From IMG/VR virus record IMGVR_UViG_3300043424_000089, positions 1 through 33,177 of that record: a DNA stretch of 33,177 nt; one strand, 5' to 3'. The DNA comes from a virus. Positions 1 through 7,693 of this stretch are shown piece after piece. Under the pieces are notes generated by a model. The model was not told the DNA's origin. It ran no database searches and was given only the letters and a program-made list of their open reading frames with translations. The position numbers and the translations under genes were made by a program. Position 1 is the first letter of the stretch. Each line of letters opens with the position of its first letter.

Positions 1-127
1 GAAGAGGAGATTAAACTTGCAGTTGATATATGGTTTGAAATCAATAGCGCAAAACTGCGTGGAGATGATGGCAGGGCTGGTCGTGATGGCGTTGATGGTC
101 GTGATGGTATTGACGGCGCTCGTGGCC
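1..127. repeat. Terminal direct repeat, left copy
   Basis: These bases are identical to the last 127 bases of the window. A perfect 127-base overlap at contig ends is what a de Bruijn assembler with k=127 produces from a circular or circularly permuted molecule. It lies within the coding sequence of the collagen-like fibre gene and keeps its frame (the joint falls on a codon boundary), so it is best read as the same DNA seen twice rather than a biological terminal repeat. Confidence 0.93.
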
Positions 128-756
128 CTGCTGGTGATACTGGCCCTCGCGGCGCTGAAGGAATTGGCATTGCTCTTGTCGAGCAACGGGATGAAGGCTC
201 GTTTTGGATCACGTTATCAGACGGACGAGAGTTTGAAATAGAACTGCCGCAAGGCAAAGGGGGCGGAAGTTTCTTCTACAGCCCGCCACAGCCACAGATA
301 GGTTCGTTCTACAGCCTAGTTGACCAGACAGATGGGGTAAACAACGCAACGCCATTTCGCTATGAAGTGACGGACATCAGCAAAGGCGTTCACATTGTCG
401 ATCTGACAAAGATTACAGTTCAAGAGGCTGGAACTTACAACATTCAGTTTAGCGCACAACTGGCGAACACAGACAGTGCGGAATATAATGTGAGCATTTG
501 GTTGTCTAAAAATGGGACTAATGTTGACGCTAGCACCACTGACATAACAGTTCCGAAGAAACATGGCTCTGGTGATGGCAATGCAGTAGCAGCGTGGAAC
601 TTCTTTACTGAAGCCCAAGCTGGTGATTACTTTGAGCTTTATTGGACAGCCCCAAGCGCGTTGGTATTTATCGAAGCAAAGCCAGCGCGGACAACGCCTA
701 TACGTCCATCTGAGCCGTCTGTTATTCTAACTGTAAACAGGGTTGACCCGATTTAA
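1..756 (+). CDS. Collagen-like fibre protein, C-terminal part (gene runs through the circular joint)
   Basis: This is the 3' part of a gene whose ATG is at 32772; the frame from base 1 is open to the TAA at 754-756. The whole protein would be 344 aa. Its middle has Gly-X-Y collagen-type repeats (for example GRDGVDGRDGIDGARG, followed by GPAGDTGPRG), which trimerise in phage fibres. About 130 C-terminal residues form a compact beta-rich domain resembling a C1q/TNF jelly-roll (for example TITVQEAGTYNIQFSAQL-like strands near 410-470). By family knowledge such proteins are head or tail fibres that bind host surfaces. Its position just after the portal gene favours a virion decoration or fibre role. 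The collagen repeats and reading frame are seen; the jelly-roll assignment is inference. Confidence 0.85.
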   Translation, partial: EEEIKLAVDIWFEINSAKLRGDDGRAGRDGVDGRDGIDGARGPAGDTGPRGAEGIGIALVEQRDEGSFWITLSDGREFEIELPQGKGGGSFFYSPPQPQIGSFYSLVDQTDGVNNATPFRYEVTDISKGVHIVDLTKITVQEAGTYNIQFSAQLANTDSAEYNVSIWLSKNGTNVDASTTDITVPKKHGSGDGNAVAAWNFFTEAQAGDYFELYWTAPSALVFIEAKPARTTPIRPSEPSVILTVNRVDPI

Positions 757-775
757 TCGCGGCAATCCACAAGCG

Positions 776-804
776 TTGCGTAATTATCACAATTAAGGCA
801 TAAT
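776..804 (+). promoter_or_regulatory. Candidate sigma70-like promoter with small hairpins
   Basis: TTGCGT (776-781), 17-base spacer, CATAAT (799-804), upstream of the 99-aa gene. The same short gap holds two small inverted repeats, taatt/aatta (781-785/791-795) and aggca/tgcct (796-800/805-809). It could equally be a weak terminator of the preceding gene. Seen only as motif matches. Confidence 0.3.
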
Positions 805-833
805 TGCCTAAACCTACTCGCCAAGGAATTGCC

Positions 834-1133
834 ATGTCTGTTTTTCAATCAGGTTCAACCATCCGGCTGACTTCAACAACGTCTTCGCAGACTGTAACTG
901 TTGCGGCTGGCTTCCCTTCAATCACAATCTACAACGGCGCTGCCAACCCGGTCTATCTGGCGTTCGGCGCAAGCGTTGCCGTTCCCACTTTGGGCGTTTG
1001 GACGGATCAGGTGATTTGCGTCCAGCCGGGAACAACTCAGGTATTTGATAATCATGATGCTGGCGGCACGCTGGCCTATATCGCCTCTACCGCTGGCGGC
1101 GAACTGGTTATCTCGGTTGGGGATGGCGCATAA
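834..1133 (+). CDS. Small virion-associated protein, 99 aa, unknown function
   Basis: The start is ATG 834 with an AAGGAA ribosome site just upstream; an in-frame TTG at 804 has no such site. The 99-aa product is rich in Ser, Thr, Val and Ala and alternates like a small beta-sandwich (SITIYNGAANPVYLAFG). It has no transmembrane segment or signal peptide. It lies between two fibre genes and overlaps the next start by one base (TAATG), so it is translationally coupled to them. Similar short beta proteins near phage fibre genes are often decoration or fibre-linked proteins; that role is inferred from context only. Confidence 0.75.
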   Translation: MSVFQSGSTIRLTSTTSSQTVTVAAGFPSITIYNGAANPVYLAFGASVAVPTLGVWTDQVICVQPGTTQVFDNHDAGGTLAYIASTAGGELVISVGDGA

Positions 1134-1264
1134 TGGCTTTACGCACCCGCAACCGCGCACGCGGAAAGATGGGTGGTGCACCCGCTAAAGATGAATTGCT
1201 TAAAGAGGACGGCTCGTTTTTGTTATTAGAGGACGGAAGCCGCATTTTGTTGGAGACTAACTAA
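1133..1264 (+). CDS. 43-aa peptide with an EDGSxxLL repeat
   Basis: Very short gene starting at the ATG that overlaps the previous stop (TAATG) and ending two bases before the ATG of the large fibre gene. The product has a basic N-terminus (MALRTRNRARGKMGG) and then two tandem copies of an eight-residue unit, EDGSFLLL and EDGSRILL. Such short beta-strand repeats are seen in small phage proteins just upstream of fibre genes. Function unknown; it may be an adaptor or a strand donated to a fibre. Coupling on both sides supports real translation. Confidence 0.7.
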   Translation: MALRTRNRARGKMGGAPAKDELLKEDGSFLLLEDGSRILLETN

Positions 1265-1266
1265 TC

Positions 1267-3558
1267 ATGGCCGACCAGAAAATTAGCCAACTAACTGCGG
1301 CAACAACTCCGCTTGCTGGCACTGAGGTTGTTCCCGGTGTTCAAGGCGGAAACAACGTCAAGATTACCGCATCTGATATTAAGACTTATGCGCAAACTGG
1401 GCTTGGCACTGCGGCGACCCGCAATGCTGGTGTCGCTGGTGGCGTTGCAACGCTTGATGGCGGCGGCACTGTGCCAACGTCTCAGCTTCCTGCGGCGGTG
1501 CTAGGGGCGGTGAAGTATCAAGGAACGTGGAACGCCTCTACTAACAGCCCGACATTGACAAGTAGCACTGGCACGCAGGGATATTACTACGTTGTCAGCG
1601 CAGATGGCTCCACTAACCTTAACGGCATTACCGATTGGAAGATTGGTGATTGGGCCATTTACAACGGCAGCGCATGGCAAAAGATTGACAACACGGATGC
1701 CGTAACGAGCGTCGCTGGCCGCACTGGGACTGTCACCCTTACGCAATCCGATGTCAGCGGCACGGTGCCAATCAATAAGGGCGGAACCAATTTAACGGCA
1801 ACGCCGACTAACGGCCAACTGCTTATCGGTAACGGCACAGGCTACACGCTGGCAGCCATCACGGCTGGCACTGGCATTACAGTCACTAACGGCGCTGGCA
1901 CGATTACAATTGCGGCTTCTGGCGGAGGCGGCTCACTAACTGGTCAGACCGATAGTGCTTCACCATTTGAGACAAGTCTTGGCTACCAAGCTGGTAACGC
2001 TAATACTGGAGCTTCAAACACGTTTATTGGCTATCAAGCTGGCTTGCTTAATACCAGCGGGAATAGCAACGTAGTATTAGGCTATCAAGCTCTTGATGCA
2101 AGCACTACAAGTAGCAATAACGTAGCTATTGGCTCTTCTGCACTTACATCTCAAACAACTGCATATAGCAATGTCGCAGTTGGAAAAGGAACAGGTCAAG
2201 GGACTACTACTGGTGCTGAAAATACTTTCATCGGCGATACAGCCGGTTATTATGTAACCACAGGTGGCAATAATACCTTAATTGGCTCTGGCGCTGGTCA
2301 AAACTTCCTTTTCGGCCAGAACTTAACCACTGGCACAAATAATATCATTATTGGCCGCTATGCGACCACGACCAATGGCTCCGCAAGCAACCGCATCATT
2401 ATTGGCAATCAGAGCAATACAGAATTGTATTTGCCGGGTCTGCAAGTCGGTAAGTCATCTGGCGATGTATTGACATTTGACGGCAGCAAAATTGTTTTGC
2501 AAACACCAAGCGGCGGCGGCGTAACAACTGTCAATGGCGCATCTGGCGCTATCAACCTTTATGCTGGAAGCAATGTTAGCATTGATAATTATGGCACTGA
2601 TATTTACATCAATGCCATCATACCAAGCGGCGGCTCATTAACTGGCGCTACGCCAAACCCATTTAGCAGCGGTATTTATTTTACCGCTTTGGGTTATGGC
2701 ACAAAATCTACCTATAGCGGCGATTATTTGACCTCCATTGGCGCGATGTCAGGCCCTAACATTACAACGGCCTCAACAGTTTGTCTTGTCGGCTCTGAAA
2801 CCGGCGGCAGTATGACAACGGGCGCTCGCAATACAGCCATTGGCGAACGGGCAATGCAAGTCGTTTCTGTTGGTAGCGACAATACCGCCCTCGGCGCTGC
2901 GGCCATGCTAGGTGCAGCATCAAATGCCACTGAAAATATCGCCATCGGTGTTTATAGTGCAGCTAGTATGTCTGGGCGTTACAACGTAGCCATTGGCAAC
3001 TATTCGCTTTATTCAACGAGCGGTTATTATAACACATCAATTGGTAGCGGTGCTGGAATAAGCATCTCAAGCGGAGAAAATAACACAATTCTTGGGGCTG
3101 GTGCGGCATCAACTTTAAGCACGGGCGGCAATAATACTGTTATTGGCCGATCTGCAGAGCCTTCCAGCGGAGGTGCTTCAAATCAAATTACTTTAGGCAA
3201 CTCATCAATCACCACATTGCGCTGCCAAGCAACAACGATCACATCGCTATCGGACGCACGCGACAAAACGGATGTTGCGCCATTGGCCGCTGGCATTGAT
3301 TTCGTTAACGCATTGAACCCAGTGTCATTTACTTGGGACAGCCGCGATGGCTCCAAAGTTGGCGTTGCAGATGCTGGCTTTATCGCCCAAGACTTGCAAG
3401 CGGCCCAAGATGAAACTGGCATCAATATCCCCGGGCTTGTTTATGATGACAACCCAGATCGGCTTGAGGCTTCCTATGGGAAGCTAATCCCGGTATTGGT
3501 CAAGGCAATCCAAGAACTCTCGGCCAAGGTTGCCGAGTTAGAAGCAAAGGCAAATTGA
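1267..3558 (+). CDS. Fibre/spike with YadA-head-like repeats and C-terminal peptidase S74 chaperone
   Basis: 763-aa virion fibre. Residues about 1-75 resemble a phage fibre attachment region. From about 240 to 650 there are many NTxIG / NVAIG units spaced every 15-30 residues (NTFIGYQAG, NVAIGSSAL, NTLIGSGAG, NIAIGVYSA, NTVIGRSAE), the pattern of left-handed beta-roll adhesins such as the YadA head. Residues about 658-763 match the intramolecular chaperone S74: SLSDARDKTDV at 660-670, then FTWD, GFIAQDLQ, YGKLIPVLVKAIQEL and a short terminal coiled coil. In this family the domain assembles the trimer and cuts itself off at the Ser of the SDxRxK motif, here probably Ser662. It would bind host receptors. 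The repeat section is more AT-rich than its ends, suggesting domain exchange. Confidence 0.92.
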   Translation: MADQKISQLTAATTPLAGTEVVPGVQGGNNVKITASDIKTYAQTGLGTAATRNAGVAGGVATLDGGGTVPTSQLPAAVLGAVKYQGTWNASTNSPTLTSSTGTQGYYYVVSADGSTNLNGITDWKIGDWAIYNGSAWQKIDNTDAVTSVAGRTGTVTLTQSDVSGTVPINKGGTNLTATPTNGQLLIGNGTGYTLAAITAGTGITVTNGAGTITIAASGGGGSLTGQTDSASPFETSLGYQAGNANTGASNTFIGYQAGLLNTSGNSNVVLGYQALDASTTSSNNVAIGSSALTSQTTAYSNVAVGKGTGQGTTTGAENTFIGDTAGYYVTTGGNNTLIGSGAGQNFLFGQNLTTGTNNIIIGRYATTTNGSASNRIIIGNQSNTELYLPGLQVGKSSGDVLTFDGSKIVLQTPSGGGVTTVNGASGAINLYAGSNVSIDNYGTDIYINAIIPSGGSLTGATPNPFSSGIYFTALGYGTKSTYSGDYLTSIGAMSGPNITTASTVCLVGSETGGSMTTGARNTAIGERAMQVVSVGSDNTALGAAAMLGAASNATENIAIGVYSAASMSGRYNVAIGNYSLYSTSGYYNTSIGSGAGISISSGENNTILGAGAASTLSTGGNNTVIGRSAEPSSGGASNQITLGNSSITTLRCQATTITSLSDARDKTDVAPLAAGIDFVNALNPVSFTWDSRDGSKVGVADAGFIAQDLQAAQDETGINIPGLVYDDNPDRLEASYGKLIPVLVKAIQELSAKVAELEAKAN

Positions 3559-3559
3559 G

Positions 3560-3802
3560 ATGGAAGAGCAGACACCCGAACAGATCGCGCAGCACTATAA
3601 GGCGCTTGGCGACAGCGTAGACCTCATTAATGCCGTCATCGCTGGCGAAGAGATGGCTAACAGCAGCCAAGATGACAAAAGCGATTGCGTAGACCGCAAT
3701 GTGCGTCACCTTGAGATCATGAAGGCTAAGGACTTTTGGACTAACGAGGACTTTGCTGCAGTTGATGCGGCGATTGCGGCTGGTAAGGCTTATCTAGCCT
3801 AA
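3560..3802 (+). CDS. 80-aa acidic helical protein following the fibre gene
   Basis: ATG 3560 lies one base after the fibre stop, and the TAA at 3800-3802 is two bases before the minor head gene, so it sits in a tight operon. The product is acidic and predicted helical, with no membrane segment or recognisable motif (ends FAAVDAAIAAGKAYLA). Position suggests a fibre assembly factor or small structural protein, but the sequence does not prove this. Confidence 0.72.
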   Translation: MEEQTPEQIAQHYKALGDSVDLINAVIAGEEMANSSQDDKSDCVDRNVRHLEIMKAKDFWTNEDFAAVDAAIAAGKAYLA

Positions 3803-3804
3803 GC

Positions 3805-4854
3805 ATGAATGTATCAGACCGCCTTGCTGATCTTTACACCATCCGCCAGCTTCTCTTGCAGAGGCTGGTGGCTGGTAAGCAAGTTGCGTTAAACAAGCAC
3901 TTTGACGATATTGCCAAAGAGTTTCAGCGGCAATTGCTATCTGGAAAGCCCCTGACTGAATTGCAGGGCAAGCGCCTTGAGCGCGCCATTGAACAACTTG
4001 CCGCCATCGTGCAGTTGCAAAAGCCCGATTTAAAGCGGCTGGCCTTGCTTGAGGCGCAATTTGCCCGCGCCAGCTTCCTTGAGGTTTCAATTGATAGCGT
4101 GCTGCCTAGCGTTGCCACGCTGGACAAGATTGCCGATACATCTCTTGTCGAAGGCGCAACCATCGGAGATTGGTTCGCTAACATTGCCCGTCAAATGCGG
4201 TTTGACATTAACAGGGCAATCAAGGTTGGAGTTTCTACCGGGCAGACCAACCAAGAAATCGCACGATCCATTTTAGGCGGTGCTGGCGATAAGGGGCCGG
4301 AGGCGTTCCCACGCGCCCGCCGTGATGCGCTGGCCGTCACCCGCACAGCCGTGCAAACAATCGCCAATGAGGCGCGCCTAGCCACATTTGAAGAGAACAG
4401 CGACATCATCAAGGGCGTGCAATGGATCAGCGTGCTAGACAGCCGCACGACTGTTATCTGCATGGCCCGCAGCGGCAAGGTTTGGACTGTTCCGGGTTAT
4501 AAGCCAGTTGGTCATGACATTCCTTGGAATGGCGGCCCTCCCGCCCACTGGGGTTGCCGATCCACTGTTATCCCCATCACTAAGACGTTCCGCGAACTCG
4601 GCATTGACATAGATGACGTTTCACCGACCACCCGTGCCAGCATGGACGGGCAAGTTGCAGCCGACCTCACGTTTGAACAATTCCTTGCCAGCAAGCCACC
4701 CGAATTTGCAGATGAAATGCTAGGGAAAGGCCGCGCTCAGTTATGGCGCGAAGGCAAAATTAGCTTTTCAGACTTACTCAATACAAAGGGTGAGCCACTA
4801 ACACTGAAGTCGCTGGAAGCACGCTATGGGCCTCCTGATAACAGTGGTGCATAA
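3805..4854 (+). CDS. Minor head protein (phage Mu F / SPP1 gp7-like head morphogenesis)
   Basis: 349 aa. The C-terminal half has the hallmark of the SPP1 gp7/Mu gpF family: ARRDALAVTRTAVQTIANEA (about 172-191), then WISVLDSRTTVICMARSG and GGPPAHWGCRSTVIPI (about 246-261) with conserved Cys, His and Trp. The N-terminus is helical. Members associate with the portal and are carried inside the capsid, needed for correct head assembly or DNA ejection. It lies upstream of scaffold and capsid genes as in related phages, but here fibre genes separate it from the portal. Confidence 0.92.
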   Translation: MNVSDRLADLYTIRQLLLQRLVAGKQVALNKHFDDIAKEFQRQLLSGKPLTELQGKRLERAIEQLAAIVQLQKPDLKRLALLEAQFARASFLEVSIDSVLPSVATLDKIADTSLVEGATIGDWFANIARQMRFDINRAIKVGVSTGQTNQEIARSILGGAGDKGPEAFPRARRDALAVTRTAVQTIANEARLATFEENSDIIKGVQWISVLDSRTTVICMARSGKVWTVPGYKPVGHDIPWNGGPPAHWGCRSTVIPITKTFRELGIDIDDVSPTTRASMDGQVAADLTFEQFLASKPPEFADEMLGKGRAQLWREGKISFSDLLNTKGEPLTLKSLEARYGPPDNSGA

Positions 4855-4858
4855 GGAA

Positions 4859-4955
4859 TTGGCAATAGTGACAGAAAAGTGCTATTGTTCATGCAACTGC
4901 TAAATCGGCTGTGCCGAAATAGCGCAACGGCCAGAGGCCACTAGTCCAGAGGACG
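4859..4955 (+). promoter_or_regulatory. Leader of the capsid genes: candidate promoter and serial mini-hairpins
   Basis: The 105-base gap before the scaffold gene contains TTGGCA (4859-4864), an 18-base spacer and TATTGT (4883-4888), a fair sigma70-type match. The same stretch holds the inverted pair caatag/ctattg (4863-4868/4882-4887). Three tight hairpins with three-base loops follow: CGGC-TGT-GCCG (4906-4916), GGCC-AGA-GGCC (4929-4939) and GTCC-AGA-GGAC (4944-4954). The last overlaps the AGAGGA ribosome site of the scaffold gene, so it could modulate its translation. Role inferred. Confidence 0.4.
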
Positions 4956-4959
4956 AACG

Positions 4960-5562
4960 ATGAGTGATGATGTGAACGATATTGAAGAACTTAAGGCTGC
5001 TGTTGAGGCACTTAGTGCTAAGAACCGCGAGTTGCTCGGCGAATTGAAAACGGCAAAGGCAAAGGCCAAGGGTGGGGAAATCGACCCCGGCGAATATGCT
5101 GCGCTGCAAAATGCAGTTGAGGAACTGACAGCCAAGCTGGATAAGCAATCAAAGGAAGCCGCCAAGACGATTGATGGATTGAGCAAGAACCTGTCTGAAA
5201 AGGATGGTGCGCTTAAGTCTTACTTGATCGACAATGGGCTTTCTGAGGCGCTTTTGAAAGCTAACGTCCGCCCGGAAATGATGGGTGCTGTTAAGGCGAT
5301 GTTGAAGTCGCACACAGCCCTTAAGGAAGATGGGGGGCAATATCAGGCATTGCTCGGAGATAAACCGCTTTTTGAGGCCGTTTCCGAATGGGCTGCTAGT
5401 GATGAAGGCAAACACTTTGTTGCCGCTCCCGCTAACAGCGGCGGCGGCGCGTCTGGCGGCAACGGAAGCGGTCAGCCAACGCCTAAAGGCAATCTCGGTG
5501 GCGATAAAGGCCAGCGGGTTAATGCTATCAAGGCACTATTCCCAGAACTTTCTAATACCTAA
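4960..5562 (+). CDS. Capsid scaffolding protein
   Basis: 200 aa, highly charged. Residues about 8-90 form coiled coils (ELKAAVEALSAKNRELLGEL and a second Ala/Glu/Lys-rich stretch). A Gly/Ser/Asn-rich flexible linker (NSGGGASGGNGSGQ) precedes a basic, amphipathic C-terminus (VNAIKALFPELSNT). It stands directly upstream of the major capsid gene. Coiled coil plus short C-terminal binding helix is the usual design of scaffolds that template prohead assembly and are then removed. No protease motif is visible in the protein or its neighbours. Confidence 0.88.
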   Translation: MSDDVNDIEELKAAVEALSAKNRELLGELKTAKAKAKGGEIDPGEYAALQNAVEELTAKLDKQSKEAAKTIDGLSKNLSEKDGALKSYLIDNGLSEALLKANVRPEMMGAVKAMLKSHTALKEDGGQYQALLGDKPLFEAVSEWAASDEGKHFVAAPANSGGGASGGNGSGQPTPKGNLGGDKGQRVNAIKALFPELSNT

Positions 5563-5574
5563 GGAGTTATTTAA

Positions 5575-6546
5575 ATGTCTCTTTCGCAGATGCAAGTTTT
5601 TAACCAGTATATCATGCCCGCAACCATCGAGACCCTTGGTCAGATGGTTGAGAAGTTCAACGCCAACTCGAACGGCGCTATCCGCCTGACGACTGAAGGC
5701 TTCACGGGCGACTTCTATCAGGAGAGCTTCTTTGCTGCTATCCACTCGGCCCAGCGCCGCGTTGATCGTTATGCCGCACAAGGCGCTGCTGCTGCTACCG
5801 ATCTCTCCCAGCTGAACAGCAATGCCGTTAAGGTTGCTGGTGGTTTCGGCCCGATCCGCTTTGAGCCGGGTCAGCTGACTTGGTTGCAGAAGCCCACGGC
5901 TGAAGGCATTGAAGTTGCTTCGCGTAACTTTGCTGAAGCCCTGCTGGCCGACCAACTGAACACCGCGATTGCGGCTCTGGTTGCTGCTATTGCCAACCAA
6001 GGTTCGGCGACGACTGTTGACGTTTCGGCTACTGGCCCGTTGACCTATGCCACGATGAACGCTGCGCACGCCAAGTTCGGCGATGCTTCGGCCAACATTG
6101 TTGCGGACGTTATGAACGGCGCTTCGTATCACAAGCTGATCTCGCAGAACCTCACCAACGGCGCGCAGTTGTTCGTCGCTGGCAATGTTCGCGTTGTTGA
6201 CATTCTGGGCCGCCCGGTCATCGTGACTGATGCTCCGTCTCTGTATGCCGCTGGCACGCCGAACAAGTCTCGCGTGCTTGGCCTGTCCGAAGGCGCTGCA
6301 ATCGTGTTTGATGGTGGCGACATCATCTCGAACATTGAAACCAGCAACGGCCAGACCCGCATCGAAACCACGATGCAAGTCGATTACACCTTCGGTCTGA
6401 AGCTGAAGGGCTATAGCTGGGATGCAACCAACGGCGGCAAGTCGCCCACGGATGCCGAACTGGCTACTGGCTCGAACTGGGACAAGGTTGCCACTTCGAT
6501 CAAGCACACCGCTGGCGTTATCGCTATCGGCGATGCTGACGCTTAA
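5575..6546 (+). CDS. Major capsid protein
   Basis: 323 aa, preceded by a strong AAGGAG site (5561-5566). It lies immediately after the scaffold and before the connector genes, the canonical place for the shell protein. Codon use is strongly biased (GC-ending, few rare codons) compared with neighbours, as expected for the most abundant virion protein. The N-terminus (MSLSQMQVFNQYIMPATIE) and the mixed alpha/beta composition, with a terminal region rich in Thr and Ala, fit HK97-fold coats of phages with DUF4055 portals. The fold assignment is from context and general resemblance. Confidence 0.92.
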   Translation: MSLSQMQVFNQYIMPATIETLGQMVEKFNANSNGAIRLTTEGFTGDFYQESFFAAIHSAQRRVDRYAAQGAAAATDLSQLNSNAVKVAGGFGPIRFEPGQLTWLQKPTAEGIEVASRNFAEALLADQLNTAIAALVAAIANQGSATTVDVSATGPLTYATMNAAHAKFGDASANIVADVMNGASYHKLISQNLTNGAQLFVAGNVRVVDILGRPVIVTDAPSLYAAGTPNKSRVLGLSEGAAIVFDGGDIISNIETSNGQTRIETTMQVDYTFGLKLKGYSWDATNGGKSPTDAELATGSNWDKVATSIKHTAGVIAIGDADA

Positions 6547-6562
6547 TCTTTAGCGTGGGGGC

Positions 6563-6588
6563 GGGCGGCTTCATTCGTGGGGCCGCCC
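6563..6588 (+). terminator. GC-rich hairpin after the capsid gene
   Basis: Perfect 7-bp inverted repeat GGGCGGC (6563-6569) / GCCGCCC (6582-6588) with a 12-base loop, 16 bases after the capsid stop. No T-run follows, so it is more likely an mRNA-stabilising or partial terminator structure that sets capsid message apart from the connector genes. Confidence 0.55.
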
Positions 6589-6613
6589 ATTCTCAAGAAC
6601 AAAGGTTAGCTAG

Positions 6614-6826
6614 ATGACTAAAATTGCTTACGAACCGCACCCTGTCAGCCCAGAGCGCAAAGCGGAACTGGTTGCGCAGGGCTTTCGCATTGTGGATGTT
6701 GCTTTTGCCCCTGCTGGCGCAGTAGCGGCCCCTGTAAAGGCTGAAGAGCCGGAAGCGGAAGTTGAGGCGGAAGAAACGCCCGTTGTGAAATATAATGCAC
6801 AACGTGGTCGCGGTAAAAAGGGTTAA
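6614..6826 (+). CDS. Small protein with acidic linker, between capsid and connectors
   Basis: 70 aa with three parts: a short ordered head (MTKIAYEPHPVSPERKAELVAQGFRIVDV), an Ala/Glu-rich acidic stretch (EEPEAEVEAEETP) and a basic tail (NAQRGRGKKG). It has no membrane segment. Genes of this size and make-up commonly sit between coat and head-tail connector genes, where their function is not settled; a head-associated or capsid-DNA contact role would fit the charged ends. Four bases separate it from the next gene. Confidence 0.75.
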   Translation: MTKIAYEPHPVSPERKAELVAQGFRIVDVAFAPAGAVAAPVKAEEPEAEVEAEETPVVKYNAQRGRGKKG

Positions 6827-6830
6827 TTAA

Positions 6831-7343
6831 ATGGCATTCGTGGTTGAGACAGGTGCAGGGTTATCTAACGCTAACAGCTATGCCAGCGTAGCGGCTGCGA
6901 ATGCTTATTATACTGAGCGCGGCAATACTAGCTGGGGCCTTCTGACAACGGCTGACAAGGAAGCGGCGCTGATTAAGGCGACTGACTACCTTGAGGCTGT
7001 TTATCGCTCTGCATGGAAGGGCTATCGCGTTTCAGCCGCACAGGCGCTATCATGGCCGCGCACTGGGGTTATCGTTGACGGGTTCCCTGTCGCTGATAAC
7101 ATTGTGCCGACTGTTGTGGTCAACGCAGCTATTGAAATGGCTTTGCGGGCCAATGAGGGTGAATTGCTTGCCGATCAGGGCCAGCGCATCATCCGTGAAA
7201 AGGTGGATGTGATTGAGACGGAATATGCCGAATACTCTGATCCCACTGAACGCTACCCATCGGTGAGCCGTGCGCTTGCCCCTTATCTTTATTCGCCAAC
7301 TAGCGATGCTGGCTTTTCTCAAGTGAGGATTATTCGCACATGA
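6831..7343 (+). CDS. Head-tail adaptor (DnaT-like / gp6-type connector)
   Basis: 170 aa. The N-terminus (TGAGLSNANSYASVAAANAY, WGLLTTADKEAALIKATDYL) matches the family often annotated as 'putative DnaT-like ssDNA binding protein', which in phage structural operons is the first connector (adaptor) docking below the portal. Its location after the capsid and the four-base overlap with the next connector gene support this. The DnaT name is historical; no replication role is implied. Confidence 0.85.
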   Translation: MAFVVETGAGLSNANSYASVAAANAYYTERGNTSWGLLTTADKEAALIKATDYLEAVYRSAWKGYRVSAAQALSWPRTGVIVDGFPVADNIVPTVVVNAAIEMALRANEGELLADQGQRIIREKVDVIETEYAEYSDPTERYPSVSRALAPYLYSPTSDAGFSQVRIIRT

Positions 7344-7693
7344 GCGGTGAAGCACAACGCGCTGCCGAGCAACTTCGCAAGGTTGGTGAGCCTGTAACAA
7401 TTGAGTTTCCCGGCACTCCCGGCTTTGACCCGATTACGGGTGAGCCTATTACGGAAATTGCTGGGCAAGACGTTAACGCCTACGGCTATCCGGCTGGATA
7501 CGCTTCGCAGGACGTTGATGGCACTGTCGTATTGGCAACCGACATTCGGTTGACGCTGGAATTGATCTCGCCGCGCCCACGGGTAGGCTGCATGGCTGTG
7601 GTCAATGGAACTACGTTCCGCATCATGAACGTGCGTATTGTGCGCAAGGCGGGTGAGGATGTTGTTTACGTTTGTCAACTGAGGGCCAACTAA
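7340..7693 (+). CDS. Head closure (stopper) protein
   Basis: 117 aa, ATGA overlap with the adaptor gene. Beta-rich, with PVTIEFPGTPGFDPITGEP near the N-terminus and an alternating C-terminal half ending YVCQLRAN, consistent with the SPP1 gp16/lambda gpFII-like stopper group. Such proteins plug the portal channel after packaging and receive the tail. Assignment rests on size, fold impression and gene order. Confidence 0.75.
   Translation: MSGEAQRAAEQLRKVGEPVTIEFPGTPGFDPITGEPITEIAGQDVNAYGYPAGYASQDVDGTVVLATDIRLTLELISPRPRVGCMAVVNGTTFRIMNVRIVRKAGEDVVYVCQLRAN

Noticed and set aside
17-241. 74-codon hydrophobic frame over the collagen repeats
   Set aside because: Out-of-frame reading of Gly-X-Y codons gives Val/Leu/Met runs that mimic a membrane protein. 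The true frame runs through the whole region.
5536-6507. 323-codon open frame on the minus strand opposite the capsid gene
   Set aside because: It mirrors the capsid gene almost exactly; strong codon bias of the capsid removes stops in the complementary frame. The sequence is low in family-like motifs and has no ribosome site or operon context.
6831-7343. Replication protein DnaT
   Set aside because: The DnaT-like label belongs to the family name only; the position between capsid and stopper genes shows it is a connector.
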